The translations under genes were made by a program, and so were the position numbers. A stretch of DNA of 64,000 bases from Demequina sediminis (GTDB taxonomy: Bacteria; Actinomycetota; Actinomycetes; Actinomycetales; Demequinaceae): positions 2,170,001-2,234,000 of the forward strand of contig NZ_AP027736.1 of the NCBI RefSeq assembly GCF_030296675.1, written 5' to 3'. The notes under the pieces were generated by a model that had not been told where the DNA came from, did no database searches, and saw only the letters and a list, made by a program, of their open reading frames with translations. Every line of letters starts with the position of its first letter. Position 1 is the stretch's first letter. Shown here piece after piece: positions 57,515 to 64,000 of the stretch.

Positions 57515-57868
57515 CTACCAGCCGCCGCGCTGCGCGTTGCCCGAGCCCCGCGTGGGTCCGAAGCCGCCCAGCTTGGGGCGCACGTCCACGAAGTACACGA
57601 CCACGCCGACCACCGCTGCGATCCCGAGGAATCCGACGATGCCGCCGCCGGTGCCAATGGGCCACGGCATCGAGATGAAGGCGATCGCGCTCGCCACCGC
57701 GAGGATCGCGACCCATGCGGTCTTGGACCACTTGCCCGCCGCGGTGAAGGCGCCCTCGGGGCGACGCAGCGCGTCGATGAGCCCCCAGATCGCGCCCACG
57801 AGCGCCGCGGCCGAGATCGCGAAGATCACCATGCCCTGCAGGAATCCAAAGCCGAACACGTCATGCAC
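57515..57868 (-). CDS. DUF2516-like membrane protein
   Basis: The 117 residues have three membrane helices and WGLIDALRRPEGAFTAAGKW, typical of DUF2516. It directly abuts dtd on the same strand. Function unknown. Confidence 0.85.
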   Translation of the reverse strand: MHDVFGFGFLQGMVIFAISAAALVGAIWGLIDALRRPEGAFTAAGKWSKTAWVAILAVASAIAFISMPWPIGTGGGIVGFLGIAAVVGVVVYFVDVRPKLGGFGPTRGSGNAQRGGW

Positions 57869-57897
57869 CTCCGGTGTGGGGGAAACCGGAACCTACG

Positions 57898-58323
57898 CTA
57901 ACGCAGGGGAAGCACCTGGAGCCCCTCGGCACGACCGGCGGTCGCGAGCCGGCGGTCCCATGCGACGAACACCGGCGAGGCGTCGGCGAATTCGAGAGCG
58001 CTCGCGAGGTGGAGCGCGTCTCCCGCTCGCAGCGGGCGGCGATCGCACAGGTCCGCGGCGCGCTCGGCGATGCGCGCGGTCACCTCGAGCTTGGCGATGC
58101 CGGGCCAGAGCTCGGCCCATCGCTCACGGGCCTGCGCGGCGGGGGCGGCGTCGATCCTGCCGATTCGCTCGGCCGAGGCCAACACCGAGCGCACCTCGGC
58201 GTCCGCGATGCGCGAGGTCACCAGCGCATCGGCGCCGCTCCACAGCGCGACCGCGAGATCGCTGCCCGTCTCGAGGACGCACAACTTGAGCAGCGCGGAC
58301 GTGTCCAGATAGACGAGAGACAT
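57898..58323 (-). CDS. PIN-domain toxin (VapC-like)
   Basis: The 141 residues show the PIN acidic set: LDTSALLK (Asp7), ADAEVRSVL (Glu43), RAGDALHLA and VAWDRRL. PIN toxins cut RNA. It follows its antitoxin gene by 3 bases. Confidence 0.88.
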   Translation of the reverse strand: MSLVYLDTSALLKLCVLETGSDLAVALWSGADALVTSRIADAEVRSVLASAERIGRIDAAPAAQARERWAELWPGIAKLEVTARIAERAADLCDRRPLRAGDALHLASALEFADASPVFVAWDRRLATAGRAEGLQVLPLR

Positions 58324-58326
58324 GCC

Positions 58327-58587
58327 CTACCTACGCAGGCGTCCGAGCAGGCTGGACAGCGCGTCCTTGGCCGCCTCGGCCTGAGGCAGGCGCGGTACCG
58401 CGCGGTCGTCCGCGGGAAGGGCCAGCACGCCCTCCTCGGCGAGCCGGGACAGCAGGGACATCGACTCGACGGGGCCGATCTTCGCGACGGGCAGTCCGTC
58501 CTCGGTGAGGATGACGTCCTCGCCGTCGCGGGCGGCGGACAGCGCCGCATCCAGGCGGCCCGCCAGTTCGCTCACGGGGATTTCCAC
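58327..58587 (-). CDS. Phd/YefM-type antitoxin
   Basis: GTG 58587 gives 86 residues: VEIPVSELAGRLDAALSAA and VILTEDGLPVAKIGP, the Phd/YefM DNA-binding half, then a tail that would bind the PIN toxin. First gene of the toxin-antitoxin pair. Confidence 0.8.
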   Translation of the reverse strand: MEIPVSELAGRLDAALSAARDGEDVILTEDGLPVAKIGPVESMSLLSRLAEEGVLALPADDRAVPRLPQAEAAKDALSSLLGRLRR

Positions 58588-58637
58588 AGAGCCACCGTAC
58601 CCCGGCGGCGGAGCAAACCCGTGGAGCGCGCGAACGG

Positions 58638-59789
58638 CTACGGCAGGTCGCCGCCGTCGGCGGCGCACCCCTTGCCCATCAGCAGGCCCTTCATCGTGGG
58701 GCCCGGCTTGGGCGGCCGGTCGGCCGAGAAGCCGTCCGCGTTCACGATCAGCTCCTGCGCGGCGGCCACGGGCCCGCCCTCGGTGGGCACGGTGAGGATG
58801 GTCGACGGGTCGACCGCCCGCTTGAGCACGGCGAGCGCGATCGGGCCCAGTTCGTGGTGGCGCGCCACGGATGTCACGCGGCCCACGATCGGGGCCGGAG
58901 CCCCTGCCGTGGCAGTGCCGTGCACGGGTGCCCCGGGCTCGGGAAGCTCGTGGCCAGACCCGTCGAGGTGAAGCATGGTGAGTCGCCGCGGCGGCCGGCC
59001 CACGTTGTGGACCTTCGCGACCGTCTCCTGACCTCGATAGCAACCCTTGTGGAGGTGCACGGCGGTCCGCAGCCAGTCGAGCTCGTGCGGCAGGGAGGTC
59101 TCGTCGATCTCGCGTCCCGCGCGGGGACGATGCGCGGCGATCCTGATCGCCTCGGTCGCCCAGGTGCCCACGAGCGTCCAGCCGGCGTCGAGTCGCGACT
59201 GGATCTCGCGATCGAGAGTGTCGCGCTGGACGAGCACGAGCCGCCATGCGCGGGCCGCTCCGGGGTGGTCGGTCGGGGACGCCGCATAGGTGGTGCCTCC
59301 CGCCGTCACGCCCGGCCAGGGATCCACCCACGTGACGGGCTCGCCGTCGGCGGCCGGTCGCGACACCGCCTCGCCGATCGCCGCCCAGTCCGCGGTGACG
59401 TCCGCCACCTCGACGCGCAGCATGAAGCGCATGCGGTCGAGGAAGGCGGCGAGCGCGGGCGCGGTCTCGGACAGGAGCCACGCGGTCGAGCCGTCGTCCA
59501 CGAGCCCCGCGACGTGCTCGATGCGTCCCTGAGGGGACAGGATCATGAGCTCGGACGACTCGCCGGGAGCGAGCGATCCGACGGCCTGCGTGCACAGCGA
59601 GTCGAGCCACGTGAGCCGGTCGGGTCCCGTGACCGTCACGACGCCCAGGTGGGACTGGTCGGCGACCGCGCGGCCGGCCTCGAGGGCGCGCTGTTCGGCC
59701 GTGGGATCGCCGTAGTGCCACGCGATACCCGCGTCGGCGCCGTCGCCGGGAACCGCGCCGTGGCGCGACAGAAGAGGTGAGGCGGTCAT
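58638..59789 (-). CDS. ygfZ: YgfZ/GcvT family folate-binding protein
   Basis: YgfZ helps assemble or repair certain FeS proteins. ATG 59789 gives 383 residues with the signature KGCYRGQETVAK and the GcvT fold. It is in a leftward group with the nitrobindin-like gene. Confidence 0.92.
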   Translation of the reverse strand: MTASPLLSRHGAVPGDGADAGIAWHYGDPTAEQRALEAGRAVADQSHLGVVTVTGPDRLTWLDSLCTQAVGSLAPGESSELMILSPQGRIEHVAGLVDDGSTAWLLSETAPALAAFLDRMRFMLRVEVADVTADWAAIGEAVSRPAADGEPVTWVDPWPGVTAGGTTYAASPTDHPGAARAWRLVLVQRDTLDREIQSRLDAGWTLVGTWATEAIRIAAHRPRAGREIDETSLPHELDWLRTAVHLHKGCYRGQETVAKVHNVGRPPRRLTMLHLDGSGHELPEPGAPVHGTATAGAPAPIVGRVTSVARHHELGPIALAVLKRAVDPSTILTVPTEGGPVAAAQELIVNADGFSADRPPKPGPTMKGLLMGKGCAADGGDLP

Positions 59790-59814
59790 GCCGGGAGAAC
59801 GCGCGGGCGACCGG

Positions 59815-60383
59815 TCACGATTCCTGAACCTCGGCATCGTCCCCCGTGCCAGGCGCGTCGACGCGCGACAGGCGAGCGCTTGCGTACGACTGCAGCTCGT
59901 GACCGAAGGCCGCGAGGTCCCACGCCCACATGAGTTCGCCGCCCACATTGCCGTACATGCGGGTTGCGCCGCGCACGTCGGGTCCGGACTCGGTGGCCGC
60001 CGCGAAGCGGGTCGCGAGGTCGATGCGGCCGTTGCCCACGGCACCGAAGTACGCGGTGAGCAGGCCCGAGGCGTCCGCGAGCACCACCTCGAGCGGGTGC
60101 TGGAAGTCCTCGAGCTCGACACCCTCGGGGGCCGACGGCGCGACGCGCCAGAATCCCGACTCGGTGGACCAGACCTGGCCCTCCTCGCCATCGGGACCCA
60201 TGAGGGTGAGCGTCGAGGTGTAGCTCAGGTAGGGGCCGCCGTCGTGATCGAAGACCACGCGCTGGCGGAAGTCGGCGGTGTCGATCCCGGGATACTCCAG
60301 GACGCCGTGGCCCTCCCAGACGCCCACGACCCATGCGAGGGGTAGACCTCGGGTGCGAGGTCGGTCGGAATGACGAAGGTCAC
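59815..60383 (-). CDS. Nitrobindin-like (FABP-fold) heme protein, one-base frameshift
   Basis: GTG 60383 opens with TFVIPTDLAPEVYP; an extra base in the run 60339-60342 joins this to LAWVVGVWEGHGVLEYPG, the family GxWxGxG motif. The rest is a beta barrel ending RLSRVDAPG. About 190 residues. Bacterial members bind heme and nitric oxide. The start overlaps the stop of the small gene at 60380-60490. Confidence 0.85.
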
Positions 60384-60490
60384 CGCTTGGGCCCCTTGAG
60401 CAGGCGGAACGCGACGATGCCCGCGATCCAGGCGGTCGCGCCGAAGGCTGCGACCGCGAGAGCGGTGAAGGTCACCTCGAGTGCAGTCAT
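60380..60490 (-). CDS. Small 36-residue membrane protein
   Basis: ATG 60490 gives 36 residues with one membrane helix (FTALAVAAFGATAWIAGIVA) and a basic end. The stop overlaps the GTG of the next gene (GGTGA), which implies translational coupling. Not recognised; the tight coupling is the main support. Confidence 0.55.
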   Translation of the reverse strand: MTALEVTFTALAVAAFGATAWIAGIVAFRLLKGPKR

Positions 60491-60509
60491 GATTCGAGTC
60501 TATGACGGG

Positions 60510-60947
60510 TCAGGCGGGCCGGGTCGTGGCGCGCTTGACGAGGAGGTAGATCTCGCAGCCGAGGCACAGGTTGAAGACGCCGTTGAGGAACGAGGCGAAC
60601 GTCACGAAGGCCGTGAAGACGTAGAACGCGACGTCGAGCCCGGCGAGACCGGAGGCGACGGCGAGGATCGCGAAGCCGAGCCCCATCTGCTGCGCGAAGC
60701 GCGGCGGACGGAAGGACTCGGTCTCCGTGGGAGGGGCCAGCCGGGGTCGCACGACGGTGCGGAACACCCAGCCCTGCAGCGTCGCCTGCGGTCCCACGAT
60801 CGCGCCGGGGAGGAACAGCACCAGCAGCACGGCCATGATCGCGATGCCCGCCGCGTTGGCGCCGGCGAGCAGCGCTGCCACGGAGAACGCGAGCTGGAAG
60901 AACGCGCCAAAGCGCGGGCCTCGCGGGTCGATCTGAATGTCCTTCAC
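60510..60947 (-). CDS. DUF4395 membrane protein
   Basis: GTG 60947 gives 145 residues with four membrane helices and the DUF4395 patterns IDPRGPRFGAFF and NLCLGCEIYLL. It usually sits beside a thioredoxin-like gene, as here. Confidence 0.88.
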   Translation of the reverse strand: MKDIQIDPRGPRFGAFFQLAFSVAALLAGANAAGIAIMAVLLVLFLPGAIVGPQATLQGWVFRTVVRPRLAPPTETESFRPPRFAQQMGLGFAILAVASGLAGLDVAFYVFTAFVTFASFLNGVFNLCLGCEIYLLVKRATTRPA

Positions 60948-60973
60948 GGTGGCCTCCTGCGGCGAGTGTAGGG

Positions 60974-61408
60974 CTAGATGGAGTAGTCGGTGCCGGTGCG
61001 GGGGACCGCGGCCAGGGCCTCGCGCGCCTGGGCCTCGCTTGGGGCGCCGGAGATGCGGGACACGACCACCCCGTCGCCATCGAGGATGAGGATCGTGGGC
61101 GTGCGCATCACCTCGAACTCGCGCGCGAGGTCGAGCCGCTCGGCGGCGTCGATCTCGACGTGGACCACGCGCGGGTCCTCGCCCGCGATGCGCGACAACA
61201 GAGCCGCGGTGGGCGGGCACTTGGCGCACATGGGCGTCGAGAACTGCACGAACGTCGCGTGGAAACCGCGCTGGACGCCCAGCGTCGCCGAGGACAGCGC
61301 GCCGGCCCGCTCGACCTCGTGCACCACGCCTTGGCGGCGCTGCCACCAGAGCGCGGCGACGGAGGCGATCGCGAGGACCGCGACCACGATGAGGACTCGG
61401 ATGAGCAT
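60974..61408 (-). CDS. Membrane-anchored thioredoxin-like protein
   Basis: ATG 61408 gives 144 residues: an N-terminal helix, FVQFSTPMCAKCPPTAAL with CxxC, and the cis-Pro MRTPTILIL. It likely acts as a thiol reductant with the DUF4395 protein. Confidence 0.9.
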   Translation of the reverse strand: MLIRVLIVVAVLAIASVAALWWQRRQGVVHEVERAGALSSATLGVQRGFHATFVQFSTPMCAKCPPTAALLSRIAGEDPRVVHVEIDAAERLDLAREFEVMRTPTILILDGDGVVVSRISGAPSEAQAREALAAVPRTGTDYSI

Positions 61409-61451
61409 GAGGGACCTTTGTGAGGGGGCGCCGGAGACCGGCGCACCGGGA

Positions 61452-62186
61452 CTAGCCGACGAGCAGGCGGCCACCGATGTACACGAGCGCGCCTGCTGCA
61501 AGAACGGGCGCGAGGGCCGATGCCATTCCCGCGAGGGGGTCGCGGACCTTCGGCTCTCGGCGGACGAGCTCCTGGAGAAGCGTCACGATCACGCCGCACA
61601 GGAGGCCCACGCCGCCACCCGCATACCAGGGCAGCTCGGGGAAGAGCGCTCCCGCGGCCATGCCGACGCCGGTCGCGAGCGCGAGCGCGATGATGGTGTT
61701 GACGTGGCCGTTGCGCGTCGACACCGAGGCGATCGCCGCGACGGCGAGCGAGGCGCCCGCGGCGACCACGAGGTCCTCGGCGCCGTGCGTGCGACTCGCC
61801 GCGACCCACGCGGCGCCGGACGCGACGACGATCGCCCCGGCCGAGGTCGCCGCGACCGATGTCACCGCCCTGCCACGCGAGCTGGGAAAGAACACCTCGG
61901 AGACCAGCGCGGCGATCGCCATGAGCGCGACGGCGATCACCATGTGGCGCAGGTACGGAGCGGTCCGCCCGAGCACCACCGCGACCAGCGCAAGTGTCCC
62001 GCCCGCCATGAGCACCGCGGAGGACGCGCGCCGCCTCGACGCGCGCAGCAGCAGCGGCCAGCCGAGCCCGAGCAGGATGGTCATCGCGAACACGGCGACC
62101 GCGAGATACCGCGGTCCCAGGAATCCCGCGACGGCCACGACGGCAGCCGCTGCGGCGCCGATGGTCGCCCGAGTGGTGGGAAGCAT
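61452..62186 (-). CDS. Polytopic membrane protein
   Basis: The 244 residues form about seven to eight membrane helices with short loops. No family is recognised. It is divergent from the regulator at 62244 with 57 bases between starts. Confidence 0.75.
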   Translation of the reverse strand: MLPTTRATIGAAAAAVVAVAGFLGPRYLAVAVFAMTILLGLGWPLLLRASRRRASSAVLMAGGTLALVAVVLGRTAPYLRHMVIAVALMAIAALVSEVFFPSSRGRAVTSVAATSAGAIVVASGAAWVAASRTHGAEDLVVAAGASLAVAAIASVSTRNGHVNTIIALALATGVGMAAGALFPELPWYAGGGVGLLCGVIVTLLQELVRREPKVRDPLAGMASALAPVLAAGALVYIGGRLLVG

Positions 62187-62243
62187 GGGCGTTAGTGTCT
62201 CAGACGGCGCCCCGCTAGAGTGAAGCCAAAATCGGAGGTGGGA

Positions 62244-62954
62244 ATGGCAGACCTGCTCGTGCTCACGCCGTCAGGCGACGGCGCGACCGAGGTCTTGCCC
62301 GCTCTCGCCCTGCTGTCCCATCGCACCCGTGTGGTCGCGCCGGAGCCGTCGGCGATGCTTGACGCCATGGACGCCGATGTCCTGATTGTCGACGCGCGCA
62401 CCGACCTCGCCGAGGCGCGCAATAACTGCAACCTCATCCAGGTCACCGGGGTCGCGGTGCCGCTCCTGCTGGTGTTGCGCGAGGGCGGCATGTCGATCGT
62501 CAACGCGGACTGGGGAGCCTCCGACGTGGTGCTGTCGGACGCCGCGCCCGCCGAGGTCGAGGCGCGCATTCGCCTGTTGATCGGCCGCGCGAACGCCGCA
62601 GACCCGCTGGACCGGGTCGCCGAGTTCTCGTCGGGCGAGCTCACCGTGGACGTCGGTGGGTACACGGCCCGTCTCAAGGGCGTCCCGCTCGACCTCACCT
62701 ACAAGGAGTTCGAGCTCCTCAAGTACCTCATGCAGCACCCGGGGCGCGTCTACACCCGCGACCAGCTGCTGCAGGAGGTGTGGGGCTTCGACTACTACGG
62801 CGGCACCCGCACCGTCGACGTTCACGTGCGGCGCCTGCGCGCCAAGCTGGGCGCCGAGCACGAGCAGCTGATCGGCACCGTGCGCAACGTGGGATACCGC
62901 TTCGACCCGCCGCAACCCGCGCGCGGCGCGGCGCACGAGGCCGCCGCGCGGTAA
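62244..62954 (+). CDS. Orphan OmpR-type regulator (GlnR-like)
   Basis: ATG 62244 gives 236 residues. The receiver domain is atypical: [18 protein letters not shown] lacks the normal acidic pocket, as in GlnR. The output domain is a winged helix ([33 protein letters not shown]). GlnR controls nitrogen genes, but other orphan regulators look similar. No kinase is adjacent. Confidence 0.85.
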   Translation: MADLLVLTPSGDGATEVLPALALLSHRTRVVAPEPSAMLDAMDADVLIVDARTDLAEARNNCNLIQVTGVAVPLLLVLREGGMSIVNADWGASDVVLSDAAPAEVEARIRLLIGRANAADPLDRVAEFSSGELTVDVGGYTARLKGVPLDLTYKEFELLKYLMQHPGRVYTRDQLLQEVWGFDYYGGTRTVDVHVRRLRAKLGAEHEQLIGTVRNVGYRFDPPQPARGAAHEAAAR

Positions 62955-62993
62955 GCGCGGGGTCAGCCCGCGGTCAGCCTGTCTGGGCGCCGG

Positions 62994-63701
62994 TCAGCGC
63001 TCCTGGCGCACCTTCGCGCCCGGGGCCGACGGGCACAGCGCGGCGATCTCGCACGACCCGCACTGGGGGGACCGCGCGGTGCAGCGCCGCCGGCCGTGGA
63101 AAATCACGCGGTGAGACCAGAGGGTCCACTCGCGTCGCTCGATGAGCGCCATGAGGTCACGCTCGACCACGACGGGATCCTCGTTGACCGTGAGGCCCAG
63201 CCGGCGCGCGAGCCGGCCCATGTGGGTGTCCACCGTGATCCCTGGGATCCCGAACGCGTTGCCGAGCACGACGTTGGCGGTCTTGCGGCCCACGCCGCGC
63301 AGGGTCACCAGGTCGCTCTGGCGGCCAGGGACGACACCCCCGAAGCGCTCGACGATGTCTCGGCTGAGTCCCAGCAGGGACTCGGCCTTCGAGCGGAAGA
63401 AGCCGGTGGGACGGATCAGTTCCTCGAGGGTGTCGCGATCGGCGGAGGCCATGGTCGCGGCATCCGGATAGCGGGCGAACAGCGCGGGCGTCACCTGGTT
63501 GACGCGCACGTCCGTGCACTGCGCGCTCAGCACGGTCGCCACGAGCAGCTCGAACGGATTGCGGTAGTCCAGTTCGCAGTGTGCGTCGGGGTACACCTCC
63601 GCGAGCGCGCGATTGATGGTGCGCGCCCGGCGCACCAGCGCCACCGGCGGCGCAGTCTGCGCATCGGTGGCGATGGTGAGGGTGCGGCCGGCCATGGCCA
63701 C
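62994..63701 (-). CDS. nth: Endonuclease III
   Basis: Nth removes oxidised pyrimidines. The 235 residues have [28 protein letters not shown] with the catalytic Lys, [13 protein letters not shown] with the catalytic Asp and the FeS ligands C-x6-C-x2-C-x5-C. ATG 63701 or 63695 may start it. Confidence 0.96.
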   Translation of the reverse strand: MAMAGRTLTIATDAQTAPPVALVRRARTINRALAEVYPDAHCELDYRNPFELLVATVLSAQCTDVRVNQVTPALFARYPDAATMASADRDTLEELIRPTGFFRSKAESLLGLSRDIVERFGGVVPGRQSDLVTLRGVGRKTANVVLGNAFGIPGITVDTHMGRLARRLGLTVNEDPVVVERDLMALIERREWTLWSHRVIFHGRRRCTARSPQCGSCEIAALCPSAPGAKVRQER

Positions 63702-63787
63702 ACCCTAGCGACCGCTCAAGACGAGCCGCCCTCCCGCCGATACATCGGGGGTAGGCGCGCGCGGCGCCGTGGGTGCGGGAGGTATGG

Positions 63788-64000
63788 GTGGTCACGACAG
63801 TGGCGGCGGACGTCATCGCAGACCTCCGGCAACGACGCCGAGACATGCGGAGGGAACTCGCGCGCGTGCGCTGGTGGCGGCGACTCCTTCATGCCCGCCG
63901 CGATCTCGCCGTTGCCTTTCTCGCCCAGCCGGCCCAGGCATCGTCCACCGGCCTCCATCTGTCGTGGGAGGCGCTCGCGGCTGGAGCGCCCACGCCGGCC
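63788..64000 (+). CDS. RsiG-like protein, partial
   Basis: GTG 63788, with GGGAGG upstream, opens a frame to the window end (71 codons). DLRQRRRDMRRELARVRWWR and RLLHARRDLAVAFL are a helical hairpin like that in RsiG-type anti-sigma factors. Weak, as only the N-terminus is seen. Confidence 0.5.
   Translation, partial: MVTTVAADVIADLRQRRRDMRRELARVRWWRRLLHARRDLAVAFLAQPAQASSTGLHLSWEALAAGAPTPA

Overview
The window is from a high-GC Actinomycetota chromosome, most likely order Micrococcales (Demequina- or Cellulomonas-like; this is inferred from gene content, not shown by any marker). Two parts meet at a tRNA-Gly(CCC) gene at 20279-20352. Positions 1-20278 are a mobile element with lower GC, many orphan genes and its own promoter style. 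Positions 20383-64000 are ordinary, dense, high-GC chromosome. The element abuts the 3' end of the tRNA gene, the classic target of tyrosine-integrase elements. Its integrase and other end must lie left of position 1.

Element layout. A partial secreted protein (1-676) is followed by a 940-bp gene-free region with stem-loops, an AT-rich tract and an array of GGAAGT/ACTTCC palindromes. A rightward replication block follows: a winged-helix protein (1618-2718), a DnaC-like protein with a dead Walker A (2731-3468), a DnaB-type helicase (3689-5433) and a second degenerate DnaC-like protein (5427-6005). From 6002 to 15804 the genes run leftward: an orphan, a secreted/lipoprotein/membrane operon, a DUF2637 (SpdB-like) membrane protein, small orphans and a winged-helix plus GIY-YIG protein. 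Many of these leftward units have a GATA-type -10 box, a shared upstream module and a hairpin terminator. A repeat-rich stretch (15905-17182), a Replic_Relax-type protein (17183-18777), a two-TM protein and a small orphan complete the right end. I see a self-replicating, probably conjugative integrative element that uses a DnaB-family helicase.

Chromosome layout. From 20383: galactose mutarotase-like protein, lipoprotein, VOC protein, MFS exporter, ABC-F ATPase, NAD-epimerase, nucleoside deaminase, a GNAT-AAA+ fusion, an SLH-anchored esterase, ArsR/AHSA1 operon, a two-component system, the DUF4956-VTC-Cthe_2159 cluster, LysR/aminotransferase pair, proC, an ABC-2 transporter with TetR regulator, radA, mutY, an aldo/keto reductase, clpC, a DUF2975-XRE pair, another ABC transporter, dtd, a PIN toxin-antitoxin pair, ygfZ, a nitrobindin-like protein, DUF4395-thioredoxin pair, a GlnR/MtrA-type regulator, nth and the start of a further gene.

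Two window-wide observations matter to any reader. First, at least 13 genes are broken by a one-base shift, nearly always at a homopolymer and nearly always repaired by adding one base. They include clpC, mutY and proC, so most are probably sequencing errors and the genes should be read as intact. Second, the 11-mer GGGGACGATGC occurs 11 times in the 43.7 kb of chromosome, on both strands and in both genes and gaps, and never in the element. It behaves like a genome-wide signal sequence of unknown function.
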